Positions 49,389 to 58,678 of a stretch of DNA of 64,000 bases are shown in pieces. Within the stretch, counting starts at the first letter, position 1; each line of letters starts with the position of its first letter. Below the pieces are notes generated by a model, which did no database searches, had not been told where the DNA came from, and saw only the letters and a list, made by a program, of their open reading frames with translations. Origin of the DNA: Rhizobiales bacterium CCH3-A5 (GTDB lineage: Bacteria; Pseudomonadota; Alphaproteobacteria; Rhizobiales; Beijerinckiaceae); assembly GCA_001556025.1 (NCBI GenBank), contig LSIB01000136.1:1-64000 (forward strand), written 5' to 3'. Both the position numbers and the translations under genes were made by a program.

Positions 49389-49981
49389 CACCAGATCTCC
49401 ACGTCACAGGCCACGGGCTGGCTCTTGAGCCGGTTGAGATAGGCGACTTCCTGCTCGTGCTCGGGATCGCGCGAGGTCGACTGGACATGCTGCACCCAGG
49501 CCCGCCCGGTCGAGGGCTGGTAATGGATGCGTCGCGAGCGCGTGCCGCCGACATCCTTGGAGACGACCGGAATGCCCTCGACCTTGAGGAACTCGCTGAC
49601 GAAGGCGATGTTGCCGTCGCCGATGGCGAGCATGGTCGCGCCGGACAGAACCCGCGCTCCGCCGAACACCTTGGCTTCGAGATTGCCGCGCCGCGCCCCG
49701 CGCTTCAGCAGGCCGTTGATCAGCACCTCCATGGCGGTGTCGCCATAGCGTTCCCCGGCATTGGCGTCGGAGCCGCCATTGTTCTTGGGCAAGAGGAAAT
49801 GATTCAGCCCACCGACGCCCGCGGTCGGATCGCGCATGCAGACCGAGATGCAGGAGCCCAGCACGGTCGCCACGATCTCGTCCCTGGCCGACGTGATCTC
49901 ATGCTCGCCCGGCGCGACCGTGATGATCGTCGCCTCGAAGCGCGGATCGAAGTAGCGGCGAGAGGACCGGGCGAGACTCAT
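49388..49981 (-). CDS. cheD: chemoreceptor glutamine deamidase CheD
   Basis: A 197-residue enzyme that deamidates glutamines on receptors and in some bacteria binds CheC or CheY-P. The catalytic cysteine is in VLGSCISVCM and the histidine in GGLNHFLLP, followed by RYGDTAMEVLINGLLKRGA and KVFGGARVL, the family motifs. The start ATG at 49981 overlaps the cheR stop as ATGA (49978-49981). The C-terminal 40 residues (STGRAWVQHVQSTSRDPEHE...) extend beyond the shortest CheD proteins. Confidence 0.94.
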   Translation of the reverse strand: MSLARSSRRYFDPRFEATIITVAPGEHEITSARDEIVATVLGSCISVCMRDPTAGVGGLNHFLLPKNNGGSDANAGERYGDTAMEVLINGLLKRGARRGNLEAKVFGGARVLSGATMLAIGDGNIAFVSEFLKVEGIPVVSKDVGGTRSRRIHYQPSTGRAWVQHVQSTSRDPEHEQEVAYLNRLKSQPVACDVEIW

Positions 49982-50847
49982 GGGATTCTCTCGTAGATGG
50001 TGCGGCCGATCAACCTGAGTTGCGCGTGCGGTTGCGGAAGGGATTCGGAGTGACCGAGATAGAGGAAGCCGCCTGGCGCGAGCAGCTTCACAAATCGGTC
50101 GAGGATCGACGCCTTGGTCTGCGTATCGAAATAGATGAAGACGTTGCGGCAGAAGATGACGTCGAACGGCCCACCCATCGGCCATTTCTCGATCAGGTTG
50201 AGCCGCTTGAAGGTGAGGAGCCGGCGCAGCTCGTCGCTGATGCGGACCTCGCCGCCCCGCGGCGCGCCGTCGAGCTTCAGCAGCGGCTTCACATCCGGCG
50301 GCAGCCGCTCGAACAGGTCGGTCGCATAGATGCCGGCATCGGCCCGGTCGAGGATGTCGGTGTCGATATCGGTGGCGAGGATCTTGAGATCGACGTCGTT
50401 GCGCGACCCCAGCACGTCACGCGCGATCGCTGCGATGCTGTAGGGCTCCTCGCCCGAGGACGAGGCCGAGGACCAGATCCGGATCCGCCCGCGCCGGGCG
50501 CTGCGCTCGGCGATCAGCTTCGGCAGCACATCCTTGCGCAGATGGTCGAAATGGTGCCGCTCACGGAAGAACGCCGTGTGGTTGGTGGTCACCGCGTTGA
50601 TCAGCTCGGGAATTTCGTCCGCCGCGGCGGGCGATTTCAGATAGGCGCAGTATTCGGCCACCGAGTTCAGGCCCAGCGCCTTGACGCGGCGCGCCAGTCT
50701 TCCGCGCGTCATCGCTTCCTTGTGCTCGCGGATCACGATCCCGGCCTGCTCGTAGACCAGCTTGGCGATGAAGCCCATGTCGTCGCGCGACAGCGTCGCG
50801 TCGGCGAGGCCGGGCTGGGAGGCAGGCATGAGGTTGGATCTGGACAT
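49978..50847 (-). CDS. cheR: chemotaxis receptor methyltransferase CheR
   Basis: A 289-residue SAM-dependent enzyme that methylates receptor glutamates. An N-terminal helical domain (TRGRLARRVKALGLNSVAEY) is followed by the class I methyltransferase domain: TAFFRERHHFDHL, RIWSSASSSGEEPYSIA, ILATDIDTDILDRA and DVIFCRNVFIYFD. Tether partner: the adjacent membrane receptor ends in a DWAEF pentapeptide. It follows that receptor by 5 bp and overlaps cheD. Confidence 0.95.
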   Translation of the reverse strand: MSRSNLMPASQPGLADATLSRDDMGFIAKLVYEQAGIVIREHKEAMTRGRLARRVKALGLNSVAEYCAYLKSPAAADEIPELINAVTTNHTAFFRERHHFDHLRKDVLPKLIAERSARRGRIRIWSSASSSGEEPYSIAAIARDVLGSRNDVDLKILATDIDTDILDRADAGIYATDLFERLPPDVKPLLKLDGAPRGGEVRISDELRRLLTFKRLNLIEKWPMGGPFDVIFCRNVFIYFDTQTKASILDRFVKLLAPGGFLYLGHSESLPQPHAQLRLIGRTIYERIP

Positions 50848-50852
50848 CGCGA

Positions 50853-52835
50853 TCAGAACTCCGCCCAGTCATCGGCGCGACCGCCGCCAGCAGCGCGGCG
50901 GCGCAGGCTGGGCCGGCTTGAAGCCGGCTCGTTGTGAAGGGGTTGCGGCCGGCGTGGCGCGGGGGCGGCGGCGGCACGGGTCTTGTCGCTGAGAACGGTC
51001 TCGGCGAGGCGCTGCAGCCGGGCTGGCGCCATCATCGTCAGGCTCGGGCCGGCCGCATCTGTGCGGAAGAAGGCGACGAGCGAGCGCAGGCGCGCGATCT
51101 CGTCCGTCAGTTCGGTGGCCGATGTCGCGCTCTGCTCGGCCAGCGCCGAGTTCGCCTGGGTCGTCTCGTCCATATGGGCGACGGTCTGGCTCATCTCCTC
51201 GATGCCGTGGGCCTGCTCGGCCGTGGCCGACGAGATCTCGGCGACGGTGGCGGAGACCTTGCCGGCCGCGGCCACGATCCGCTCCAGCGCGGCCCCGGTC
51301 GAGCGCACGAAACGGACGCCTTCGCCGACCTGTTCGTTCGAGGTGACGATCAGCCCCTTGATGTCCTTGGCCGCCTGGCCGGAGCGCTGCGCGAGCGCGC
51401 GCACCTCGGAAGCGACGACGGCGAAACCCTTGCCGGCGTCGCCGGCGCGGGCGGCTTCCACCGCCGCGTTCAGCGCCAGCAAATTGGTCTGGAAGGCGAT
51501 CTCGTCGATGACGCCGACGATTTCCGAGATCCGGCCCGACGAGGTCTCGATCCGCTCGATCGCGCCGACCGCCTGCACCACGACCGCCTGACCTTCGGTC
51601 GCCACGCTCATCGCCTCGCCGGCGAGTTCCGTCGCCTCACGCGAACGGGCGGCGCTGTGCTTGACCGAGGCCGCGAGCTGTTCGGTCGTGGCCGCCGTCT
51701 CTTCGAGATTGGTCGCTGTTTCCTCGGTGCGCGCGGCGAGGTCGCCCGCACCCTGGCTGATCTCGCTGGCGGCGCGCGCGACATTGCCGGCGCTCGACTG
51801 GATCGTCGTCACGGTCTCGGCCAGATGGCTCAGCGTGGCGTTGAGGTTCTGCTTCAGCTCTGCGAAGAGCCCGCGATACTCGCCCTGCATGCGCCGGGTC
51901 AGATCGCCTTCGCTGAGCCCGCCGAGCGCGCCGGCGAATTCGCCGAGCGCCTGCTCGACCAGCCCGTTGATGCGGTTCATGCCGTCGGCGATCCGGGCCA
52001 GAGCCTCGGGCTTGCCGGCAAGCGGCACGCGAGCCGAGAAATCGCCCTCGACGGCTGCACTCACTATCGCGGCGACTTCGGCGGCGGCGGCGAGTTCATC
52101 GGTCAGTTCGAGCCATTCGACCGCCATCCCCAAGCGCTCACCGGCCGGGCCCGTGACCGGACACAGCGAAAGCGAGACCGTACGGCGTCCAAGCGCGAAA
52201 CGGACGGAGCGCGCCCCGCCGCCGGCGGCGGCAGGTTCGCGCTGGACGGTGTCGATCACCTTGCCCAGCATGTCCTTGGCAGAGCAGCCCGGAAAGGCGA
52301 GGCGGAAATCGTCCTGCGCCTCGGTGAAGAACTTCAGCAGCGACTTGTTGACGTAGACGACGCGATTCTGCCCGTCGCAGACCATCACATTGGTGCGGCA
52401 ATCGTCGAGCGCGGCGCGGATCCGGGCGGCCTCGACCCCCGTCTCGTGGACGCTCTTGAGGGCGCGCGCGAGATCGCCGATCTCGTCGCCACGCGTCAGA
52501 CCCGGAATGTCGCACTGCTCGCCCTGGGCCAGACGCCCGACGGCATCGCGCATCGCGCCCACGGGCTTGTGGATTGAGCGTGCCGCGAACCAGCCGATCG
52601 CCGCGATGGCGGCAAGCGCACCGCCGCCCACGCTCAGCACCTGCGGCAGGGCGGAGCCGAGCAACGCGTCGGCCTCCGCGGCATTGAGCTTGCCTTGCGC
52701 CACGAGCCCGCCGAGCCGGCTGGAGGCAACCGTATAGGCGACCGCTGCAACGGTCCCGCCCGCTGCCAGAGCCGCCCCGGTGAACATGAGCGGCAGCCTG
52801 ACCGACAATCTGGCGAATGGACCCTGGCTGCGCAT
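50853..52835 (-). CDS. membrane methyl-accepting chemotaxis protein with HAMP, PAS and C-terminal tether
   Basis: A 660-residue receptor. Two membrane helices (about residues 15-35 and 62-82) enclose only about 30 periplasmic residues, too few for a sensor domain, so sensing is probably internal. A HAMP-like region (83-140) is followed by a PAS module (about 145-250), a second HAMP-like region and the MCP signalling hairpin (about 330-610, with [20 protein letters not shown], partly shown). The last residues are DWAEF, matching the xWxxF CheR/CheB-binding pentapeptide. Sits between cheW and cheR in the operon. Confidence 0.93.
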   Translation of the reverse strand: MRSQGPFARLSVRLPLMFTGAALAAGGTVAAVAYTVASSRLGGLVAQGKLNAAEADALLGSALPQVLSVGGGALAAIAAIGWFAARSIHKPVGAMRDAVGRLAQGEQCDIPGLTRGDEIGDLARALKSVHETGVEAARIRAALDDCRTNVMVCDGQNRVVYVNKSLLKFFTEAQDDFRLAFPGCSAKDMLGKVIDTVQREPAAAGGGARSVRFALGRRTVSLSLCPVTGPAGERLGMAVEWLELTDELAAAAEVAAIVSAAVEGDFSARVPLAGKPEALARIADGMNRINGLVEQALGEFAGALGGLSEGDLTRRMQGEYRGLFAELKQNLNATLSHLAETVTTIQSSAGNVARAASEISQGAGDLAARTEETATNLEETAATTEQLAASVKHSAARSREATELAGEAMSVATEGQAVVVQAVGAIERIETSSGRISEIVGVIDEIAFQTNLLALNAAVEAARAGDAGKGFAVVASEVRALAQRSGQAAKDIKGLIVTSNEQVGEGVRFVRSTGAALERIVAAAGKVSATVAEISSATAEQAHGIEEMSQTVAHMDETTQANSALAEQSATSATELTDEIARLRSLVAFFRTDAAGPSLTMMAPARLQRLAETVLSDKTRAAAAPAPRRPQPLHNEPASSRPSLRRRAAGGGRADDWAEF

Positions 52836-52908
52836 GTCGTTGGCGTTTCTTTCTTCGCGCGAAATGATCCTGACGCGGGCCGAGGGGCAGCGTTTCCCCG
52901 CGGCAGCC

Positions 52909-53427
52909 TCAGTTCGCCCGTGCCGTCTTGGCCATGGTCGCCGGATCGACGCCGCCGTCGCGGATCACCGCGCCGAGGTCGAGCAGGGCGACGATGTCGG
53001 TGTCGAGCAGGACGAGGCCCTCGATCAGGCCGTGCTCGTCGCGCTCCAGATCGGGGGCCGGACGAACGGCGCTGACCGGCACATCGACGATGTCCGACAC
53101 CGAATCGACCAGCAGCCCGGCGACCTTGTCCTCGATGTCGACGACGACGATGACATGGGTCGCGGTCGCCTCGGTCTGGCCGAGCCCGATCGAGGTGCGC
53201 AGGTCGTAGACCGCGAGGATGACGCCGCGCAGGTTGAGCACGCCGCGCACATGCGGGGCAGCGTGGGGCAGCGGCGTCGTCGTCTGCCAGCCCTTGATCT
53301 CGCGGACCATGCCGACATCGATGCCGAAGGTGCGGTCGCCGACCTTGAAGGTCACGATGCGGCGGACCGTGGATTCCGGCTGGGCCGAGGAGAAGTGCTT
53401 TTCGCCGAGTTGAAGGGTCATGGTCAT
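52909..53427 (-). CDS. cheW: chemotaxis coupling protein CheW
   Basis: A 172-residue SH3-like adaptor that ties CheA to receptors. It has [40 protein letters not shown] and [20 protein letters not shown] as family motifs. The ATG overlaps the cheA stop as ATGA (53424-53427), giving balanced synthesis. Confidence 0.95.
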   Translation of the reverse strand: MTMTLQLGEKHFSSAQPESTVRRIVTFKVGDRTFGIDVGMVREIKGWQTTTPLPHAAPHVRGVLNLRGVILAVYDLRTSIGLGQTEATATHVIVVVDIEDKVAGLLVDSVSDIVDVPVSAVRPAPDLERDEHGLIEGLVLLDTDIVALLDLGAVIRDGGVDPATMAKTARAN

Positions 53428-55781
53428 CCAGCCATTTTCAGTGCGGGAGCGGGGGAACGGCCGCTGGACGCGGCGAGGCGAAGCATGGAATCGACGTCGA
53501 GGATCAGCGCGACGAGGCCGTCTCCCAGAATCGTCGCGGCGGATGCGCCGGCGACAGTGCCGTAATTGCCTTCGAGGCTCTTCACCACGACCTGCTGCTG
53601 GCCGACGATCTCGTCGACGGCGATGCCGACATTGTCGCCGCGCTCGGTCTCGGCGATGATGATGATGTTCTCGTTGCGCGTGCCGGTGGAGCCCATCACC
53701 GCGCCGAGCCGGTGCAGTGGCGTGACCTCGCCGCGCCAGCGCAGAACCTCCTGCCCGAAGGTCAGATGCTCGATCGGCGTCGAGGCGAGATGCTGCGTCT
53801 CGATCACCGATGCGATCGGGATGACGTAGCGGTCGTCGCCGCAGCGGATGACCATGCCTTCCAGCACCGCCAGCGTCAGCGGCAGGGCGAGCGTGAACTT
53901 GCAGCCCCGTCCGGGTTCGGAATCGACCGAGATGCGGCCGCCCAGCGATTCGACGTTGCGGCGGACCACGTCCATGCCGACGCCGCGGCCCGAGACGTCG
54001 CTGATCACCTCGGCCGTCGAGAGGCCGGCGGCGAAGATGAGCTGGTCGATCTCCTCGGGCGCGAGCTTCTCGTCCTGGCCGACGAGGCCACGCGAGCGCG
54101 CCTTGGCGAGCAGCCTGTCGCGGCCGATGCCGCGCCCGTCATCGGTGACGGAGATGACGATGCGGCCGGCGCGGTGCTCGGCGACGAGCTTGATGACGCC
54201 CTCGGGCGGCTTGCCGGCGGCAACGCGTTCGTCGGGGGTCTCCAGGCCGTGATCCATCGAATTGCGGATCATATGGGTCAGCGGATCGGCGAGTTCCTCG
54301 ATGATCGTCTTGTCGACCTCGGTGTTCTCGCCCTCGAGCACGAGGCGCACTTCCTTGCCGAGCGTCTGGGCGAGTTCGCGCACGAGGCGCGGCATACGCT
54401 GGAACACGGCCTTCACCGGCTGCGCGCGCACCGCCATGACATGGTCCTGCAGCTCGCGCGTCTGGCGCGACAGCGTCAGGATGCCCTCGGCCGTCTTGGC
54501 ATAGATGTCGTAGGGCAGCGAGCGGACGCATTCGACCAGCATCGACTGGGTGATGACGATCTCGCCGACGAGGTTCATCAGCTTGTCGATGCGGTCGAGA
54601 TCGACGCGCACGCTAACCGCCTGGCGCTGGCGCGCGGCGGCCGCATCGTTCGCGGGTGCGCGGGCCGGCATGCGCGCCGGCGGGGCGGCTTCGACAGGAG
54701 CGACCGCCACAGGGACGGGAGCAGGCGCGACCGCGACAGGCTTCGGCGCGATGTCGGGCTCCGGGGCGGCATCGGTCGCGGGGCCGAGCCGGGCGAGGAT
54801 CGCCGACAGGTCGGCGGCGACATTGGCCGAGACCTCCGGCGACGCGGCCAGAGCTGCCGGGCGCGCGACGGCCGAAGCAGGCGCATCGTCGTTGGCGGCA
54901 TTGGCCGCGACCGTCTCGATCTCGAATTCCTCGGCCGCGAGCGTAAAGTCGAAGCGGCTGTAGATCTCCTCGACCGACAATTCGGTGCGCAGCATCACGG
55001 TGAAGCGCATGTAGCAGTCGCTGACGTCGAGCGTCTCCAGCGACGGCACCTGGCTCAGATCGCAGGTCACCGACACGATATCGTCGACCGGGAGAGAGCC
55101 GAGCACGACGCGCGGCTCGATCACGCGGCGGAACAGGTCGCTTTCGGGCCGGATCTTCAGACAGATGTCATGACCTGCCTTGGCAGGCGCGGCAGCGACC
55201 GGGGCGGGCTTGGGCGCGGCTGGCTCATCGTCCCAGCCGGCATCGGCCTTCCCGGCCGGCGTGGCGGTCTTGGCCTCGACCATGGCGAGAAGATTGCCGA
55301 GCGCGGCGATGCCGGGAGGGGCGTCGCTGGCGGCAGCCGCCGGGGCCGGCGCCGCAGGAGGGGCGGGCGCGGCGGCCGAGACAGGCGCTGCCGCAGGCTT
55401 GGGCGCCTGGCCGACCTGCTCGAGCGCGGCCAGCAGATCGGGACGCGGCCGGGCCGGCTCGTCGTTGCGCGCGGCCGAGACCAGATCGGCGACTGCGTCC
55501 GAGCAGCGCAGGAACAGGGCGAAGGGGGCATCTTCGAGAGCGACGCGGCCGGAGCGGAGATGGTCGAGCGAGGCCTCGAACACATGCGCGAAGGAGACCA
55601 GCTCCGTGCAGCCGAATGCGCCTGCGCCACCCTTGATCGAATGGATCGCCCGGAAGGCGGCGTTGACGTCCTCGGAGTCGGTCGAGCCTTCGTCGAGCGC
55701 CTGGAGCTTGAGTTCCAGTGCGCCGAGGAGTTCCTCGCACTCCTGGAAGAAGGTCTGTTTGAGTTCCGCCAACGGATCCAT
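53424..55781 (-). CDS. cheA: chemotaxis histidine kinase CheA
   Basis: A 785-residue kinase. P1 Hpt domain with phospho-His H47 in IHSIKGGAGAFG. A long Ala/Pro-rich linker (about 125-195) leads to a P2-like domain (about 195-300, ICLKIRPESDLFRRVIEPRV). A second flexible linker (300-400) precedes P3 dimerisation (LDRIDKLMNLVGEIVITQSM), P4 ATPase (N box NSMDHGLETPDERV; VTDDGRGIG; SGRGVGMDVVRRNV) and P5 CheW-like (about 640-780). Passes phosphate to the CheY proteins and CheB of this operon. Confidence 0.96.
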   Translation of the reverse strand: MDPLAELKQTFFQECEELLGALELKLQALDEGSTDSEDVNAAFRAIHSIKGGAGAFGCTELVSFAHVFEASLDHLRSGRVALEDAPFALFLRCSDAVADLVSAARNDEPARPRPDLLAALEQVGQAPKPAAAPVSAAAPAPPAAPAPAAAASDAPPGIAALGNLLAMVEAKTATPAGKADAGWDDEPAAPKPAPVAAAPAKAGHDICLKIRPESDLFRRVIEPRVVLGSLPVDDIVSVTCDLSQVPSLETLDVSDCYMRFTVMLRTELSVEEIYSRFDFTLAAEEFEIETVAANAANDDAPASAVARPAALAASPEVSANVAADLSAILARLGPATDAAPEPDIAPKPVAVAPAPVPVAVAPVEAAPPARMPARAPANDAAAARQRQAVSVRVDLDRIDKLMNLVGEIVITQSMLVECVRSLPYDIYAKTAEGILTLSRQTRELQDHVMAVRAQPVKAVFQRMPRLVRELAQTLGKEVRLVLEGENTEVDKTIIEELADPLTHMIRNSMDHGLETPDERVAAGKPPEGVIKLVAEHRAGRIVISVTDDGRGIGRDRLLAKARSRGLVGQDEKLAPEEIDQLIFAAGLSTAEVISDVSGRGVGMDVVRRNVESLGGRISVDSEPGRGCKFTLALPLTLAVLEGMVIRCGDDRYVIPIASVIETQHLASTPIEHLTFGQEVLRWRGEVTPLHRLGAVMGSTGTRNENIIIIAETERGDNVGIAVDEIVGQQQVVVKSLEGNYGTVAGASAATILGDGLVALILDVDSMLRLAASSGRSPAPALKMAG

Positions 55782-55790
55782 GGGGCCGCC

Positions 55791-56150
55791 TCAGTTCTGG
55801 TAGCGGGCGACGAGGCCGAGCAGCGTGTTGGGCTCGAAGGGCTTGACCATCCAGGCGCTGGCGCCGGCGCGGCGGCCTTCAGCCTTGATCTCGGCACCAT
55901 TCTCCGTGGTCAGCACGATGATCGGCGTGTTCTGGCCGGCGGGCCTGGCGCGGCAGGCGCGGGTGAACTGGATACCGTCCATGATCGGCATGTTCAGGTC
56001 GGTGATGACGACGTCGGGCTTGAAAGCGTCGAACTGGGCCAACCCCTCCTCACCGTTCTCGGCGGAAGCCACCTCGTGCCCGGCGTTCTTCAACGTCAGG
56101 CACAGCAGGCTGAGCAGGGTCTTGGTGTCGTCGATGGCGAGGATTTTCAT
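55791..56150 (-). CDS. cheY: CheY-like response regulator upstream of cheA
   Basis: A 119-residue receiver with full phosphorylation machinery: D7/D8, D51 (VITDLNMPIMDG), T81/T82 and K103 (MVKPFEP). The ATG at 56150 gives the compact MKILAIDDTKT start. Precedes cheA by 9 bp and follows the STAS gene by 5 bp, so it is in the same transcript. Confidence 0.95.
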   Translation of the reverse strand: MKILAIDDTKTLLSLLCLTLKNAGHEVASAENGEEGLAQFDAFKPDVVITDLNMPIMDGIQFTRACRARPAGQNTPIIVLTTENGAEIKAEGRRAGASAWMVKPFEPNTLLGLVARYQN

Positions 56151-56155
56151 CCGTA

Positions 56156-56452
56156 TCACTCCAGAACGAGAGCGCTTTGAGCGGGATCGAACCCGATCGC
56201 CTGCAGGGATTGGCGGCATTCCGCGGAGGCCGCTTTGAGCGAAACGCGGAGGCCCTTGGCCTTGGCGCTTGCGGCTGCGGAATGGAGGAGCTGGATCCAG
56301 AGACTGGGCAGCGGCCCCGCCTCGGCGCATTCGACGCTGATGCTTTCCTTCTGCTCCAGCGCGACGAGCAACTGGTTGCGGAAGGCAGCGGCCTCGGAGC
56401 GGCCCAGGAAAGGCGGTAGGGAGACGGTGATGACCACGGCGGCGCGACCCAT
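56156..56452 (-). CDS. STAS-domain protein in the chemotaxis operon
   Basis: A 98-residue single STAS-like domain, as in anti-sigma antagonists and CheA-linked partner-switch proteins. It has the central strand-turn ISVECAEAGPLPSLWIQLLH, with S50 at the usual phosphoserine position, then ASAKAKGLRVSLKAASAECR and LQAIGFDPAQ. The normal DSSGL acidic residue is not evident (PLPSL). It sits before cheY-cheA, an order known from several alternative chemosensory operons; a partner kinase is not nearby. Confidence 0.8.
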   Translation of the reverse strand: MGRAAVVITVSLPPFLGRSEAAAFRNQLLVALEQKESISVECAEAGPLPSLWIQLLHSAAASAKAKGLRVSLKAASAECRQSLQAIGFDPAQSALVLE

Positions 56453-56595
56453 GAATGCTTCGCAGAGGATCGCGCCAGAATGGTAAAAATTTCGCTAATC
56501 CGGCTGCGCCTCGTCAACGTTTTGGGCGGTCCTGCAGCGGAATTGCGTCGATCGAGGCTCGCATTCGCCCGCTGTCGCACGACCGGGCAGGCAAC

Positions 56596-57063
56596 TCAGA
56601 ACATGCTGTTGCTGATCGCGCGCGGAACCAGCGAAATGCTGCCGCCGACATCCTTGTATTTCCGCGGTACGTTGATCACGCCCGACAGATGGATCCAGAG
56701 GTTGTTCGGCGAGATCGGCTTGGTGATGATCTCGTGGGCGCCGAGCTTGGCGGCGTGGACGACCGAGCGCCGGTCGGGCCGCTCCATCATCACCAGCACA
56801 GGCGCCTTGGCGAAGGGCGAGGTCTTGAAGGAGCGCATCGAGGCGAGGCACTTCATGCTGCCGGAATCCGGCAGGTCCCAGTCGAGTATGACGATATTGG
56901 GCTGCTTCTGGATGAACATGGTCGCGGCGGAGGCCAGGTCCGAGGCCTCGAAGATGCGGTGGAGTTGCGCCTGGTACAGCATCGTGCGGATGATCCGCCG
57001 GTAGTGCGGGCTGGGATCGATCAGCAGCACCGAGAGGTTGGGGAAGGATGGCGCGATATGCAT
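56596..57063 (-). CDS. atypical receiver-domain protein
   Basis: A 155-residue REC-like protein. The phosphoacceptor D61 (VILDWDLPDSG) and K115 (IITKPIS) are kept. The acidic pair is reduced to one aspartate (D16 in LLIDPSPHYRR) and the switch Thr/Ser is replaced by Met-Met-Glu (VLVMMERPD), so normal phosphorylation switching is doubtful. A 25-residue C-terminal tail (RKYKDVGGSISLVPRAIS) extends past the receiver. Second gene of the che operon, between the cytosolic receptor and STAS genes. Confidence 0.85.
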   Translation of the reverse strand: MHIAPSFPNLSVLLIDPSPHYRRIIRTMLYQAQLHRIFEASDLASAATMFIQKQPNIVILDWDLPDSGSMKCLASMRSFKTSPFAKAPVLVMMERPDRRSVVHAAKLGAHEIITKPISPNNLWIHLSGVINVPRKYKDVGGSISLVPRAISNSMF

Positions 57064-57157
57064 GACGCTTGACCGACCAGCTCACTCGACACGACCAAAC
57101 ACAACGACAGGCGAAACGCAGGTTGGACGGAGCGACAAGGCTCCGCGCCGCCTGCGC

Positions 57158-58618
57158 TCAGGTCTTCAATCCGAAGCGAAACCCGCCCCAGTGCCGCCCC
57201 TTGACCATGATCGGGGCCGACAGATCTTCCATCACCAGAAACTCGCCGCCGCCCATGTCGCGGCGATAGGTCTGCAGCAGGAAGGGCTTGCGGTTGCGCG
57301 CGGCCGCAAGCCCGGTGCGATCGTTGAAGATGCGCCGGTTGCGGCAGTTGGCGTTGTTCCAGACCGGGTCGCGCCCCTGCGGCTGCGAGTATTTGCGGTT
57401 ATGCGTCGGCAGGAAGCCGTTCCGGTCCACGGCCGCGCAGAACACGATGCGCGCATTGGCTGCCAGCAGTTCTTCCTGGATCGGCGGCAGCAGCCGGTCG
57501 GTCAGCGCGACGAAACGCGTCATGTGCTGCAGCGGGTCGGAGCCTTCGACCGGCCGGTAGGCCTCGTCGAACAGGTCCGCCATGGTGATCTCGCCCCGCG
57601 CGAGCGCCTGCTCGAACAGCCCGCCGATTGTGGCGGCGGTCTCCATCGCGGTCGCGATCAGCTCGGACTGCGCGGTGCGCACGCCTGATGCCGCGATCGC
57701 GCCCAGGATAGCCTCGCTGATCGAGACGAGTTGATCGGTGCGCTGCGAGGCGCGCTCCAGATTAGCGCTGGACGCATCGACGCCGGAAACGAGATTGCGC
57801 AGATCCTTGCCGACCTCGGCGAAGGCGACGGCGTTCTCGCGCGTCGGGGCCGAGATCGCATCGATATTGCCGATCAGCCCGACGACCGACTTGCCGAAGC
57901 TGTCGAGCTCGCCGAGCTGCAGCGCGATACCCTGGCTTTGTTCGCTGGCGCGCCGCGCCGTCTCGGCGTTCTCCTGGCTCTTATGGGCCAAAAGATCGAC
58001 CGCCTTGACCAGCGCGTCGAGCTGCTTTGCCCCGGTCGTCGTCGCCTCGCGGGTCTGTTCGGCGAGCTGCTTGACCGCCGCGGCGATGACCGCGAAGCCG
58101 CGCCCGGCCGTGCCGCTGCGGGCCGCCTCGACGCCGGCATTGATCGAGAGAAGCTGGATCTCGCGGGTGATCGACTGGATCGCGTCGCTTGAGGCGCGGG
58201 CCTTGTGCGCCTCGCCGACGGCATCCGCCAGCGCCGAGGCCAATGTGCTCGCTCCTTGAGTCAGCGCCTCGATGTCCGACTGCGCCACGTTGAGCCCGGC
58301 CTTGACCGATTCCGTCACGCGGGCAAGCCCGCTGCGGACCACGGACGCGGTCTGTTGGGCACCGTCGGCCGCCTGTTCGATAGAACGGTTGGCGCGCGAC
58401 ACCTGCTCGACGGCAACGACGAGCCGGTGAAGCCCGTCGGTCTGGCCTTCGAGCTGGCGCGTCACGTCGCCGATGCTGCCGGAGATGTCGGTGATTTCGG
58501 CGCCGAGCTTGCCGAAGCGCTCGGCGATCTCGCGCACCGCGCGCGCCGCGCCAGCGTCGGACGGCATGTCCTCATTGGCGGGTTCTGGCGCCTTCAGGGC
58601 GTGCGCTTGCATGGTCAT
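57158..58618 (-). CDS. cytosolic methyl-accepting chemotaxis protein with C-terminal sensor module
   Basis: A 486-residue receptor with no membrane helix. The signalling coiled coil occupies about residues 25-340, with the tip REIQLLSINAGVEAARSGTA and GRGFAVIAAAVKQLAEQT. The C-terminal part (about 365-486) is a separate domain (LFDEAYRPVEGSDPLQHMTR; AVDRNGFLPTHNRKYSQPQG; LLQTYRRDMGGGEFLVMEDL) resembling a Cache-like ligand-binding fold. Output hairpin first and sensor last is the reverse of the classical layout. First gene of the chemotaxis operon. Confidence 0.88.
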   Translation of the reverse strand: MTMQAHALKAPEPANEDMPSDAGAARAVREIAERFGKLGAEITDISGSIGDVTRQLEGQTDGLHRLVVAVEQVSRANRSIEQAADGAQQTASVVRSGLARVTESVKAGLNVAQSDIEALTQGASTLASALADAVGEAHKARASSDAIQSITREIQLLSINAGVEAARSGTAGRGFAVIAAAVKQLAEQTREATTTGAKQLDALVKAVDLLAHKSQENAETARRASEQSQGIALQLGELDSFGKSVVGLIGNIDAISAPTRENAVAFAEVGKDLRNLVSGVDASSANLERASQRTDQLVSISEAILGAIAASGVRTAQSELIATAMETAATIGGLFEQALARGEITMADLFDEAYRPVEGSDPLQHMTRFVALTDRLLPPIQEELLAANARIVFCAAVDRNGFLPTHNRKYSQPQGRDPVWNNANCRNRRIFNDRTGLAAARNRKPFLLQTYRRDMGGGEFLVMEDLSAPIMVKGRHWGGFRFGLKT

Positions 58619-58678
58619 CCGCTTTCAGGCCGGTCGGTTTCCGATCGGAACCTTAGCCAAAACGCGGTAAATTCGGCG

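Noticed and set aside
53712..56180. 822-codon plus-strand frame across cheA and cheY
   Set aside because: Antisense to strongly conserved chemotaxis genes, with no recognisable domain and a repetitive Arg/Gly/Asp composition.
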